Below, one piece after another: positions 10,401 to 19,870 of a stretch of 64,000 nucleotides of DNA. Within the stretch, counting starts at the first letter, position 1. Every line of letters starts with the position of its first letter. The notes under the pieces are model-generated. The model was given only the letters and a program-made list of their open reading frames with translations, made no database searches and was not told the origin of the DNA. A program made the position numbers and the translations under genes. This DNA is from Gari tellinella (lineage: Eukaryota > Mollusca > Bivalvia > Cardiida > Psammobiidae): contig OV277857.1 of NCBI GenBank assembly GCA_922989275.2, positions 79,663,321 through 79,727,320 on the forward strand, written 5' to 3'.

Positions 10401-13099
10401 TCTATCATTGGTTTTTTGGAAGAGCTATTTATGATGAATGAAATAATGAAAAAAAAATATATGGTGGTGTCCTTTTTTTTGAGCTACAGCGATTTGAAAA
10501 AGGTATGTCAAATTTGGATTTTTTTTCTTCAAATTTTACCCATTCAGAGTACAAGTTTCAGTAAAATCTATTTCAAAACAAAACAAAAATGTTAATTTGG
10601 GTTTTCTTTATTTATTTCATGTCTATGGTGGTATGTTCACAAATACAAACCAAATTTAGACAAAGCAGGCACCAGGTTTGAACAATATGGATCCTTGAAT
10701 ATCAAAAATATGCTTGATATAGGGCATGATTTTATTAGATTTTTTTATTTTATGAAAAAAAAGTAAAAAAGTTTGAAAATGAAATAGTTCTAGTATTTAA
10801 CTTTTTCTTATATTCTACCAGATGAAAGCCCATACTAAGGCAGTTCAAAATATGAAAAGAAATGGAAAGGTCAGTGTTGAAAATTTTGAGTTATTAAAGT
10901 AAAAAGAGTTATCACCCCTTACAAAATTTACAAAAAAGTACCATATCGATGATATTTAGAGCTTATAAATTTCACATTTGGTGCCTTAATTTTCTTAAAT
11001 TAGTTTTTGTATGAAGAAATACTACCATAGATAGGAAATAAATAACACAAACCCAAATTATCATATTTGTTTTCATTTAAAATGGGTTTTATTGAAGCGG
11101 GCTGTTTGAAAAGGACAAAATAAGAGGAAGTGGGTGGGGTAAATTTTACATGGCCGTAGAGCCAACTGTTGTTCACCAAAATGTACACCTTTTCTATTTT
11201 TTCATTCATCTTAAATAGCTCTTCAATACAAAACCATCATAGAGTGTTTTCATATACTTTGAAAAGTTCCCAAATTCATGACATTGATACACCCTTAAAG
11301 TGGGTTGAAAGTAAAGCAGAATGCACCTTAAGATACAGTCTGCTTTACTTTCGACTTGCTTAAGTGGTCACCTGTCTTTAAAACTAGAATGACTATGAGG
11401 TAAAGGGTTAAAATCTAACAAGTCTTACTCTGGCGGCGTGTTTGACAGTTTTGGTTCCAGTTTCCCTGCTGATATTGGGCTGAGGAATAATCCCTACTAG
11501 TACTACTACTGGCTCTGTTTCTCTGTCTCTGATAGTAAAGAATCTTCCTGTTTGGAGATAAGGCACCTACGTCTACACAGGGTGGATTGGCCTGTCTTAG
11601 TATGGCCTGCTTTATAGTCCGTACAGAATCTTCACTGCTTTTTCTATTAGAATTTTCATCTGGAACAGCTTTAACATCAGCATCTCCCGACAATTTTCGT
11701 GGCCTTTTACCATTTCTGTTTCTACGAGGAGATTTCTCATCATGGTGTGTTTCATCGGTTTTGCTTATATGGTCTGGTTTACCTAAAAAAAAAACACCAT
11801 TACTCCTGGCTCCGAGGTTATAAACCTTTTGACTTGAGTCTAAACTCGTTACCAAGCATTTGATTGGTCAGATTTGAGCCTGGGCTCAAATCTGACCAAT
11901 CAAATGCTTGGGAACACACTCAGACTCAAATAAAACGTGTTATAACCTCAGAGCATGTAACATGCAAACTGTGATCCCCAGCAACAACAAACCCCGTCGG
12001 TGCAGAGCTCAAGTTCACACCAAGAGATGTTTGTTGTGCAATAAAACTGACTCACTTCCCAACATACAACGATTTGGGAAGCCTCATTTGCATATACCAA
12101 CGTACACATATGTTACACTTGATTAATACAAAATATATGCCTTTTAACACATATTATTTCTGAATTATGGAAAGTAGTCCCCATCCAGGAATTCATGAAC
12201 CTAAAACACAGATGTCATTGGCATTTCTTATCATTCCAGAAGGAATCCTAAAAAGTTTTAAAAGTAAATACTTGAAACAGAATAATGGTTGAAGAGTTAA
12301 ACTAATGTATAAAACAGTCTTTGAAATAAGCTTTCTATAATGTCAACACAGGTGATTACTTATAGAACTCAACCGTTTACCTCATAGCTTGTTTATAGCT
12401 TTGAGGACAGGTGGCCACTTAAAACGGATTGAAAGTAAAACAGAATGTGCCTGAAGGCATATTCTGCTTTACTTTCAGCCTGCTTTAAGCTAGGATATAG
12501 AAACCTTTGTATAGGAAATTTTCGTTTCTGTATAAAGTGGAACTATATTCTTGAGTGGAAAAATGAATTATAAATAAATGTAATAAAAAGGCTTATTTAA
12601 TATTTAATAGAGTCAACTTTTTTCATCTGTAAACTTTCAAGTCAACTTTTTCCTAAATTAGTGCAATTCAGTGAATTCACCATGCATCTGTGATTACCAG
12701 TATAGGAGTTTTCTGCTTTATTGTATCCATCCTTTTTTCAACCCATTACTCCATAAATACGCCTTTTATGCCTCTAATTTATTCCACCATTGAAGAAATC
12801 AGTTCCACTTACTGGTAATACAGTCAAGAATATGCACCATAAGCAACATTTTCTATATACTAGCTGATTATAGCTTAAGGCAGGTAGAAAGTAAAGCAGA
12901 TATGCATTAAGGCAGCTAAGGTGCAGTCTGTTTTACTTTCAACACCTCTAAGTGGTCACCAGATTTCATTTAACTTTTCAAAACTAGGGACAGGCTATGG
13001 GGTAAAGTGTTAAGCAATCTTCTATGTAGACTTACCAGAAATTTGTTTACTCTTTCCACGTACTGATGCCCTACAAGATCTTGGCACAAAGTGGGACAT
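567..13099 (-). CDS. ANGEL2: ANGEL-family protein (CCR4-like EEP-fold phosphatase/nuclease), five coding exons, complete
   Basis: Coding exons in transcript order are 13099-13036, 11782-11429, 7858-7599, 6807-6738 and 1480-567. All introns are GT-AG, and the joined frame is 1662 nt with no internal stop (553 residues). Residues 1-139 are basic and low complexity. The EEP domain starts near SYNVLAQ (Asn185), continues with CLQEV (Glu232) and GDFNS (Asp366, Asn368), and ends with SDH (Asp542, His543). These are the metal and catalytic positions of the CCR4/ANGEL fold, and NPRRGDIKLAQ-like text (SPRRGDIKLAQ) is typical of ANGEL proteins. Human ANGEL2 is of similar length and is known to act on 2',3'-cyclic phosphates of RNA; that function here is inferred. 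I chose ATG 13099 because the upstream ATG pair runs into a stop. Whether it is ANGEL1 or ANGEL2 is less certain than the family. Confidence 0.93.
1527..1777. mobile_element. MITE-1 copy in ANGEL intron 4
   Basis: Bounded by TTAA at both ends (1527-1530, 1774-1777), with TTAACCTATTACCCATAAA on the left and TATGGGATAATGGGTTAA on the right. The centre at about 1652-1729 is the H1 hairpin (GCTTAAAGCAGGTTGAAAGT and its near complement). Length 251 bp. It ends 47 bp from the ANGEL exon 5 acceptor. Confidence 0.85.
2246..3842 (-). pseudogene. Penelope-like retroelement remnant (RT C-terminus and GIY-YIG endonuclease)
   Basis: Translated on the minus strand, about 3670-3360 gives EIEQIKKALRTNGYP and GLPYIRRTPEVVTRIFRKHG, the end of a Penelope-like reverse transcriptase. 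About 2640-2460 gives YNIQCEDCENDYVGET and IQEHCEATGHKI, a GIY-YIG endonuclease with its zinc-linked cysteines. Frames are broken several times, and unrelated sequence lies between at about 2690-3350. The flanks 2246-2360 and about 3690-3842 are inverted copies of one sequence containing GATATCACATCCCCTTCATC, as Penelope-like elements often have. The right copy is cut off exactly where the next HINE element starts. Confidence 0.7.
4207..4975. repeat. Tandem array, about 160-bp units, core of the HINE element
   Basis: Five units start at about 4211, 4371, 4531, 4692 and 4815 with GCATTTTCAGCAATTCAA, then AGGTAGATAACTCTTGACC, TCCGATTTCAACCATAAT, and GTGGCCTCTAGAGTGTAAAC. Spacing is 160-161 bp; the fourth unit is shortened to about 123 bp. 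Confidence 0.85.
5002..6391. mobile_element. 1390-bp TA-target element with CAGTATAAACTGC termini
   Basis: Terminal inverted repeats are CAGTATAAACTGCATTATCC (5002 on) and its complement ending at 6391, flanked by TA (5000-5001, 6392-6393), as in Tc1/mariner elements. I see no transposase. Inside are two hairpins: one at about 5722-5790 (CAAACA...GGATCCGAAATGGC...GATTCAATCTGTTTG, related to the MITE-4 hairpin) and one at 5910-5975. Confidence 0.8.
5910..5975. other. 26-bp-arm hairpin
   Basis: The left arm CACAGGTACTTGACACATAC-ATCTAG (5910-5935) is followed by about 14 nt and then its complement (5950-5975). Size and loop resemble a miRNA precursor, but it lies in a transposon and transcription is unknown. 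Confidence 0.6.
6738..6807 (-). CDS. ANGEL2: ANGEL coding exon 4, catalytic Glu
   Basis: This 70-nt exon is hard to find because it makes no long ORF. The acceptor is TTCTGTTTGCAG and the donor GTAAGATA. It encodes IVCLQEVNSDHYTQYFQPHL..., placing the metal-binding Glu (CLQEV) between exons 3 and 5. It joins both neighbours in frame. Confidence 0.92.
7599..7858 (-). CDS. ANGEL2: ANGEL coding exon 3, start of the EEP domain
   Basis: The acceptor is TTAATGTTTCAG and the donor GTGAGTA. It encodes FTVMSYNVLAQELLERH, the first beta-strand region of the EEP domain with its metal-adjacent Asn, followed by a Tyr/Trp-rich stretch ending in YLGPD. Confidence 0.93.
7907..8158. mobile_element. MITE-1 copy in ANGEL intron 2
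   Basis: TTAA at both ends (7907-7910, 8155-8158), with TTAACCCATCACCCCATAAA and CTATGGGGTAATGGGTTAA termini. The central hairpin spans about 8037-8107. Its inner stem is GTGCC/GGCAC where most copies have GCGCC/GGCGC, so both arms changed together. It begins 48 bp from the ANGEL exon 3 acceptor. Confidence 0.88.
8231..8579. mobile_element. MITE-4, 349-bp TA-target element with central hairpin
   Basis: Termini CAGTACTCCCCCCTAC (8231 on) and AGAGGGAGCACTG (to 8579), flanked by TA (8229-8230, 8580-8581). The central hairpin at about 8411-8483 runs CAAACAGATTGAACCCAGAT ... GATCTGGATTCAAGCTGTTTG with GCCGCGTAACGCG near the tip. A sequence similar to its left half is at about 38680-38850. Confidence 0.75.
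8622..9970. mobile_element. Pearl/HINE-like element in ANGEL intron 2
   Basis: It begins AACAAGAGCCGCATGCGGCC, then CGCTCACCTGG. It ends GATCACAATAGCTCACCTTG, loop, CCAGGTGAGCTAAAAA. Inside are six imperfect units of about 165-185 bp marked by GCCCCACCCACTGGCGGCCA, at about 8733, 8903, 9069, 9253, 9417 and 9589. Alternate units are more alike, giving a higher-order period near 340 bp. GGTTGCCATGGCAACC follows the array. The type is known from bivalves. Confidence 0.75.
10252..11411. mobile_element. MITE-1 copy split by a 943-bp TTAA element
   Basis: The left part (10252-10351, TTCCTCCACTGAAGAAAATA...TAGCAGAAGGTAGCTTAA) and right part (11295-11411, TTAAAGTGGGTTGAAAGTAA...GAGGTAAAGGGTTAA) form one MITE-1 whose outer left end is truncated. 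The interruption falls on the TTAA inside the hairpin. The right end lies only 18 bp from ANGEL exon 2. Confidence 0.8.
10352..11294. mobile_element. 943-bp TTAA-target element, GGGTGTATCAATGTCATGA termini
   Basis: The inverted termini GGGTGTATCAATGTCATGA and TCATGACATTGATACACCC are flanked by TTAA on both sides (10348-10351, 11295-11298). TTAA duplication with G-rich termini is the piggyBac pattern. The interior is AT-rich with poly-A/T stretches and no recognisable coding sequence, so it is non-autonomous. Confidence 0.85.
11429..11782 (-). CDS. ANGEL2: ANGEL coding exon 2
   Basis: The acceptor is a T-run ending TTTAG and the donor is GTAAGACT. The exon encodes a charged, low-complexity N-terminal linker (DEKSPRRNRNGKRPRK, then a Ser/Gln/Asn-rich stretch) with no recognised domain. 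Phase 1 enters and phase 1 leaves, matching both neighbours. Confidence 0.88.
11814..11949. mobile_element. Fold-back element, GAGGTTATAA termini
   Basis: A near-complete inverted repeat: GAGGTTATAAACC...AAGCATTTGATTGGTCAG...GAGCC joined almost directly to its complement, ending GTTATAACCTC. It sits in ANGEL intron 1 about 30 nt upstream (in the gene's sense) of the exon 2 acceptor. A diverged relative is at about 57258-57365. Confidence 0.8.
12370..12600. mobile_element. MITE-1 copy, inverted orientation
   Basis: It begins AACCGTTTACCTCATAGCTT, continues with the H1 hairpin at about 12414-12490 (AAAACGGATTGAAAGTAAAA ... TTTACTTTCAGCCTGCTTTAAG), then GTATAAAGTGGAACTATATTC and AAAAAGGC. The termini are diverged and the TTAA ends are not clear. 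Confidence 0.65.
12737..13013. mobile_element. MITE-1 copy next to ANGEL exon 1
   Basis: Left end TCAACCCATTACTCCATAAA, right end CTATGGGGTAAAGTGTTAA. The central hairpin (about 12875-12955) is partly degraded, with an inserted AAGGCAGCTAAGG. The right end lies 22 bp from the coding end of ANGEL exon 1. Confidence 0.75.
13036..13099 (-). CDS. ANGEL2: ANGEL coding exon 1
   Basis: It encodes MSHFVPRSCRASVRGK and five more residues, ends after one base of a Gly codon, and is followed by a good donor (GTAAG). Upstream on the minus strand, ATGATGGTTGTTTGCTC is out of frame and hits a TAA, so the start is the ATG at 13099. The 5'UTR extends at least a few tens of bases further. A MITE-1 copy ends only 22 bp from the donor side of this exon. 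Confidence 0.85.
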
Positions 13100-13243
13100 A
13101 ATTATGCTGAGCAAACAACCATCATGGTGACTTAAGGAAGAAAAATATCCTGTCAATGTAAAATGAATATAATAATTACATGTATTATGTAGTTACTTTT
13201 TCCATCTAATTGATTTCCTTTTGTTTTGTGATCATAACTTAAT

Positions 13244-13495
13244 TTAACCCTTTCCTCAATAGAAGCGCCTTTTAGCGAATATGATTTATTCCTCCAATGA
13301 AGAAAATAGTTCCAATTTAATCAGTCATGAATATATATTATAGGGAATATTTTCTATATTCAGGCACATGCTAGCTTAGAGCAGGCTGAAAGTTAAGCAG
13401 AATGCGCTTTAAGGCGCATTCTGCTTTACTTTCAGCCTGCTTTAAGTGGTCACCTATCTACAATACAAGAAACAGGCTATCAGGTAAAGGGTTAA
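13244..13495. mobile_element. MITE-1 copy upstream of ANGEL exon 1
   Basis: TTAA at both ends, TTAACCCTTTCCTCAATAGA and ATCAGGTAAAGGGTTAA termini. The hairpin at about 13377-13447 is nearly perfect and uses the GGCTGAAAG/CTTTCAGCC variant on both arms. Length 252 bp. Confidence 0.85.
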
Positions 13496-14739
13496 GGCAT
13501 AAAGTCCCAATCTATTTGTGTTTGAATGCCCTATTGCAGTTCACTGTCCAGACAAACTTGTAGATCTACTACTAGAGCTAACAGACAGCCTTCCCCCTTA
13601 CCCACTTGCGACTTACAAGACAGCCAAGATGGCGCTCACCTGGGTACACCATGTAAAACTTGACGTAGGGATCCAGTTTTAAAGCCAACTTGACTCAAAT
13701 CAGCTTTGACCTAGATTTCAATTGGCAAAAAAAAATAATTTAGAAATAAAGAAAAAGATTTCAATTGTCAAACGTGTTTCCAAGGTGATTTTTGTCACAG
13801 GTCTGTCTTAAACCAGCAAACTTCTTGCATGAATCGATACACGATGACAGCCGAAGTTTCGCTAGTTTCTTTATTCTTAGATCTACCACTTTCAATTTAT
13901 ATTCAACGCTAAGTTAGATAGCAACAACGGCAGTAATTTCGAACACGCCTATTATATAATTATAAGTTACATTTGAATCAAATTTATAAGAAAAAGAAGA
14001 AAAAAAACATTGGGGACGGATTTCAGATATCGGGCGTATATTTAACACTATACCCTATATGCGGAATACTTCTATTCTTATCCCTGCGGTGAAAACAAGT
14101 TTGGGTGGAGAATATTTCTCGAAGTTTCTTTGTTTTTCTCCATTAAATATCCCCAAAATAAGGTAAACATGAGAGATTAGTAATATTACCATCATTAAAA
14201 CGTATCTGCAGGCAAAATAATGTGTTGCTACATAGTTTAAATGACTCACGTACCCCTAGTCAACCCTCACAGGACTCGCTAGGGGTACGTGACCGTACCG
14301 CTAATTTCTAATATTATCACGTACCCCTAGTCACTACCTACATTTAACGTACGCGGGAAGAAACCCCACAAAAATGAATGAAAAGTGGAAAATACCAAAA
14401 CCTAGCGGATCTGTGTAAGACATACCCTTTTACATGTAATAAATTGACCCACAAACCTATCTAGTAGAAGTAAAAGTCCTTCTAGTTTCGGTTTTTACTC
14501 CATTTTTGGTTTAGACTAAAACACGCTCCGAGAACCGGCGGATCGGTTCGGTCCGTAGATTCACCCCACAAAACCCAATAGACACCAATAGTACTTCTAC
14601 TTCTACTTCAACGTGATACTCCCAACGATCAATTGCTGATCATGACAGGGAGGTCAGGGACAGTTAGTTAAACGATTAAAAAACATATAATGGTGATACA
14701 GATATGGCTAAAAATAGGTTAAAATGGTTAAAAACAAAG
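13496..14739. other. ANGEL upstream region with a short triple repeat
   Basis: No gene recognised. The ANGEL promoter and any 5'UTR exon should lie here or just above. A minus-strand donor-like ACCCAG/GTGAGC occurs near 13630-13640, next to AAGATGGCG, a YY1-like motif on the plus strand; neither is proven. At 14246-14335, CACGTACCCCTAGTCA occurs twice directly and once inverted (GCTAGGGGTACGTG), making a short hairpin. Confidence 0.3.
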
Positions 14740-15030
14740 TGCATGATTACTGACTGTAAGTGCTGAGGCGCATAGTGAAGCTTTCTAAGCTGTCACTGGC
14801 CTTGATGTAATACGGCAACTGGTTCCAGAGTCTAATAGTGCGTGGGAAAAATGAGTTGGCGTGATACTGTGTTCTTGAAAATGGTAGCAGGTAATTGAAG
14901 TTTCTAGAGGAGTTAAGGTGTTTGTGATCAACAATGACAGTTCCGTTTGCAATCTTATACAGCATGATGACAGAGGCTTTAGTTCTTCTTTCTTCAAGAG
15001 TTGGCCAGTTAATAGTCCAAATTATTTAGA
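14740..15030 (-). pseudogene. CR1-type LINE fragment, RT ORF C-terminus
   Basis: The minus-strand frame gives WPTLEERRTKASVIMLYKIA, then NSFFPRTIRLWNQLPYYIK and a stop near 14747. This is the conserved C-terminal tail of CR1/Jockey-like ORF2 proteins. It is truncated at both ends. Confidence 0.75.
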
Positions 15031-16129
15031 CGTTTCGCTTGCTCTTTTTCATCATTCCTTTTTTGTAAGCTTCAACGTCTAAAAGTTATTGGCTAATTTC
15101 CTAACGCATTTTCTACCTGAATCGATTTTCGTCATTTATCTTAGTTCATAGAGAATATGGGTTTCATTTGATACATTAAACAGTTTTATATTGTATACTG
15201 CCTAAAATCCATGTCACTCACCTACCTATAGGTCAATAACGCTTACAGTAATATTCCCAGTCGAAAAATGTTCAAACAGTCCGCCATGCTTGTGATGACG
15301 TCATACGGTTACACAATTGTATAATTCATTTGAACGAAATAGCTTAAGAATGGAGGGGGAATTGTAATGGTGGATTTCGTTTAAATAATTAGTTTGTGAA
15401 CCAACTTCCGGTTTACCTCATATGCAAATCAAGGGAATTCCCTATACTGATACTAATAATAGACATGGGTTACTAATGAAATGTGTAGGAGTGATTCAAA
15501 TCAGATAAATAAACACAAAATGTGAGTACTGTAAACTATTTTGTGGCAAAATATGTTTGAAAAACAGTCATTTTACAGGACTGAAGTGAATTACGAGCTC
15601 AAACACACCTAATTTGCTCAATATGTCTCTTGAATCGTTCCTCCGTGGTTTTCCGTGGGAACGTTGCGCCGAGTTTTCATTGAAAAAGTGAAAGACGTTG
15701 CATATGCCAGAAACTGAAAACTGTTAAATATCACAAAAAATGATGGGAAATGTTGATATTAGCATATGCAACGGCTTTCTATGAAGGACTAGCCAGTTAA
15801 GAGAGTTAAGCATGGAGGTGACACTGGAGTAGTAAGAGAACCAACAGATACCAATAAAACCAAATATGAGTTAAATCTACTACATCTAATAGGCATTTAT
15901 ATCAATTTACAAGTATTATATTATGAGTTTATGGATATATTTAAGTTATATTTATCATTTGGAGTAAAAAATTCGACCAAATATACATTAATACCGATCG
16001 CTCCAAATCTGGAATTCACCCAACAAAACTTTTGAGATCGGTTGGCCTAAACACGGAATTATACACAGTGTATAATTCTGTGGCCTAAACACGGAATTAT
16101 GTAAACACGAAATGGAAATATTTTGGCGA
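15031..16129. other. No recognised feature
   Basis: I see no gene here. A short inverted repeat CGGAATTATACACAGTGTATAATTCTG lies at about 16050-16082, with CCTAAACACGGAATTAT duplicated around it. Confidence 0.4.
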
Positions 16130-16300
16130 AATGGACGAAATGGAAATTTATATTAAGGAAATCAGGTATATAAGCATAGAATAAAGTTTTAATTCAAAAT
16201 TCATTATTAATTCAGTATTAATCGATTAATAGAAACTATCTTTAAGACAAGTGGCAGTGATTTCAACCGATTTTTTATACTTGAGAGATAGTGTAAGAAG
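16130..16300. repeat. R210 repeat, single copy
   Basis: GGCGAAATGGACGAAATGG, then AAGGAAATCAGGTATATAAGC and AGAATAAAGTTTTAATTC match the three tandem copies at 27948-28400. Confidence 0.6.
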
Positions 16301-16314
16301 ACTTGAGATATCCC

Positions 16315-16860
16315 TTCTTCTTCTTCTTCTATATTAATGGCTAACATTCAATACTGAATATGATGGCCATGCGTGGGTGGTTAAAACAGGGACGTCTACG
16401 CCCCTGGTTAAAAGAAAGAACTGCTGGCCAGTGGGTAGTCATGAGCTACTCAATCCACCCACTAACTATCCGCATGTGCAAGTGAAGGTGCAAAACCCAA
16501 CACCTTAAGAAAAAAGGACTTAAGATCCTACAGTTTTGGTGTGCATAGAAACAAGGTGTTATTGATTTTAAAAAGTAAAATCATATGTAGCCTATGGTCC
16601 TGTCCATGTAGCCAGTGCTGACCTGAATCCGGCTACGGAGTCAGCACTGACTACATGCTGTGGAAGAGAGTTCCACACTTAGTGAGGGCGCCAACTCTCA
16701 AAAGACCCTTAATTAACAATGATTTGCAAGCGGAGATGCAGAAAATTTCTAATGGTATATTTGAATAGTATAGACCTTCCCGAGTTTGGAAAGGCCGGAT
16801 GCCAAGGCTGAAAGTGGTCAGGGACATTTTTACAAGGGCGATAACTCTGACCTTCAATTA
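16315..16860 (-). pseudogene. CR1-like LINE 3' end with GAA-repeat tail
   Basis: On the minus strand the segment ends in (GAA)n (CTTCTTCTTCTTCTTC on the plus strand at about 16315), the kind of short 3' repeat also seen after the CR1 copy at 38655. No intact coding frame remains. The assignment rests on the tail and the CR1-like layout. Confidence 0.4.
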
Positions 16861-17530
16861 TTCAATTTTCGCCACAATTATATTGCATTTTAACACTACT
16901 TGTATATTTCAATTACCACTTTAGCTAGGGACACCAACTTTGTTGTGTGAGTATATCTTGGGATGGCGGAGTGTCACGTACTAAATTTAGGTCACTGTGA
17001 CCTTGACCTTGACCTTTGACCTCAATTTTTAAAAAAAAGCTTGTCAGGGACATATCTTATGTACCGTATTAGATAGGAATAGTTAATCTTGTGTGTAAGA
17101 ACATCATGAGAAGTCGGAGTGTCTCGTACTACTTTAAGGTCACTGTGACATTGACCTTGACCTTTGACCTCAATTGTAAAATGTGTGTATTCTTGTATAT
17201 ATGTAACCTTTTTTGTCCTGAGTATATTTCCATTACCACATCAGCTAGGAATAGCAAATTTGTTGTGTGAGTACGCTTTGGGATTGCGGAGTGTCGTGCA
17301 CTACTTTTAGTTTACTGTGACCTTGACCTTGACCGTTGACCTCAATTCTTTTTAAAAAGCTTGTCTGGATTATATATTTTGTACCGTATCAGCAAGGAAT
17401 AGCAAATTTCGTTTATTAATACATAATGAGATGGCGGGGTGTTGAGTACTACTTTAAGGTCACTGTGACTTTGACCTTGACATTTGAACTCAATTCCAAA
17501 ATGTGTGTATGTGCATATGTATGTACCTCA
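16835..17530. repeat. Diverged tandem repeat with nuclear-receptor-like half-sites
   Basis: Four units, about 150-170 bp apart, carry a block like GGTCACTGTGACCTTGACC followed by TTGACCTTTGACCTCAATT, at about 16989, 17137, 17309 and 17457. The first contains AGGTCACTGTGACCT (16989-17003), a perfect palindromic oestrogen-response-element consensus, then TGACCTTGACC and TGACCTTTGACCT (DR1 type). Unit text also includes GGATGGCGGAGTGTC. It is probably a dispersed repeat; receptor binding is only inferred. Confidence 0.7.
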
Positions 17531-18369
17531 TTTTTTCTTGAGTATATTACCTTTACCACGAAACTTCACACACATATTCACAGAAATCACCCCTTTTAAA
17601 ATGCCATCGTAAGTATAAATAAACTGAGCGAGGGTATTCGCATCGTCTGCGATGTCTCGTTTGCTTGAGCAGGCTCCCCTTTGTTTAAATTGAATATATA
17701 AATTGCCAAATATCATATAAATATTTTAATAGATCTACACAGAACCGTCATATATAATTTTAGTGTATCGTAACGCCAGTTGAATCATTACTCACATTAA
17801 CTATTTCGAGTTTGCATGATTAAATTCAACTGCATAACGTTAGGATTTTTTTTGCCGTTTTCGTATTATTTTCAAAATATGGTCACGCAGATGGACATTG
17901 TGCTTTGAGAGAGTTGGTTAGAAGGCAAATCAGCAGCATATGTATCAGAGTAGTTGAGTATTAGTTATCTTTTTAAAATTTGGCATCTGCTAAAAGTTAT
18001 CACTGTTGATATCTAGCTACATAATTATTGTTAATATCATTCAAACATGTATCTTATAGCCATGTCGCTCACATGTAACATGTAGGCTAGTGTACCTTTC
18101 TTTTTACTATGGTGTTCATCTGAATCGAACGACATTTCATTTTCGTCTGACTGACGCAAACTGACGTACGTTAATGAATAATTGTTGGTGTTTATTTTTT
18201 AATTTTACAGTAGTTCAGTGCTATCGCAACTAGTGTGTATGGTGTGAATTACAATGTGTAAGTGTCCGGTTTGATGGAAATGTGCCACTCTGCCGGTCGG
18301 TCATTGGGTAATTTCTATGCTTCGAATTCCATCATAATGGCTTGAATGTTTTGTCACATATTTCATAGC
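17531..18369. other. No recognised feature
   Basis: I found no coding sequence, hairpin or terminal repeat that I can support here. Confidence 0.4.
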
Positions 18370-19870
18370 CTACTGATCGTCTCCTTCACTATCTATATGA
18401 GCATAACCAACCCGGTTGTCACATATATCGTCATCGCAAGCACATGCGTCAGTGGGCTGCAGATTTTCTTTTTGGCATTTGCATCGCCTCGATGAGCAAT
18501 ACCTTTTGCATGCGCATCTTTTGAAACCAATTATTGTAGAATGTATTTTGTCATTTTAATCAGAACAAGGTGATTATTTCCAACGATGCCCTTACTAGCG
18601 TTAACTGGGGATGGTAGTTTGAGGTATTGCTTGGTGGCTGAATTCCAGATAAAAGACTGGTACGTTTGTAGTTATTTCTCTTCATAAATGTTCATTCAGT
18701 GCATCAGATGTCGGCGGGGGTTTCGCACTTGAAAAACAAAATCTTTCTTTGAGAACAGGTCATACCTGACACTGTCGATGTTTTCTTCTAGCATGTCGCT
18801 GTATAAACAGACACTGCCTGTGGCACAGATTATGTCGCACGTATTGACATGCCTACTCGCTCCTCTCCAACTTCTCCATGTCCTTCAAGCAATGACACTA
18901 TTCGTGACAATGGTGCTCCAACGTTTCTTCCCCATTCCATAAAATGCACTATTAGAGTCACAACCCTCAACGCATGTATGACCGGCAAACATTTGAAAAT
19001 ATTTCTCCAAGGTCTGATGCTTTTGTCGTGCATATGAATAAAACGTTTTATTTGGCGTCTGAATATTTTATCCAATGCTATTCTGTGACAAAATTCTGCC
19101 ACTTCGGAATCCACAGAACAATATTTGTAACATGGAGCTCTCTCACGACGAATATTTGAAATCATTCTAGAGTTTGCCTCCTTATGGTCAGACCGTAGTT
19201 CTTCTACACTTTCACAACTTTTACTGCTTTATCTGTGTCTTTGAAACCGCCACCGATAAATACTGTCATATCATCTGGTAATTAATTTTCAAACTGATCA
19301 GTCAATTCTCTTACAACGAATTCCGCATTGATATTGTCGACCTTGTTGACAGGATTTAAAGGTAACTTTGTTATTTGCCTTGACATGGGCGTTTTGTTGT
19401 CTGGTTTCTTATTTCCTGCATCTCTACATGCCCGTGTCTCGTTCTTTCTCCGGACTTGATAGATTTTTATTCATACTGGTAGTTATCCCCAACCAGAGCT
19501 GTGCATTTGAGTGCCACGCCTAAAACTACTGATGCAACTTTCTTAGAAACATCACCAAATGTTTTACAATCAGACCTTTTGGTGCATATCGTCCTAAACA
19601 ACATCAATTCAATGACTAAAGCCCTGGGTGTTCTTTTTTGTCAAGCTGCTTTATTTCCACCTTTCCTTCAAACCTATACAATATTGCGGATTTTGTAGTT
19701 TTCTTCATGTTACCATCTAGATTGAATGGTGCCAAAGGAACGGGGTCAGCTCATATGAAACTAGAAGTTTCTAACGTCGATTTCACGATTTTTTCCGGCT
19801 ACAGTCAACTCACTGAATAATTATCTATGTTAACGAATTCAATCTTCTTGATTGTCTTGATCTTCCCTGG
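18370..19870 (-). pseudogene. Broken gene with CXC-type cysteine cluster and a FEN/PIN-like GCD motif
   Basis: Minus-strand pieces in order: about 19760-19650 DGNMKKTTKSAILYRF; about 19200 SDHKEANSRMISNI (compare the HEEADTR motif common in repeat-borne proteins of invertebrates); about 18965 CLPVIHA, then a frameshift to EGCDSNSAFYGMGKKRW, which resembles the helix-hairpin-helix region of FEN/asteroid-type nucleases; and about 18530-18375 RCACKRYCSSRRCKCQK...DACACDDDICDN, a tesmin/TSO1-like (CXC) cysteine cluster, ending SEGDDQ and TAG at 18370-18372. Several frameshifts and stops make it non-functional. I think it is a repeat-borne gene family, but I cannot name it. Confidence 0.55.

Noticed and set aside
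13626..13640. YY1 site AAGATGGCG as the ANGEL promoter
   Set aside because: It is on the strand opposite the gene, and no transcription start evidence is available; noted only in the region entry.
18849..19165. Opposing ORFs of 62 and 111 residues as host genes
   Set aside because: Their translations fit only a frameshifted repeat-borne gene on the minus strand; the plus-strand frame is a shadow.
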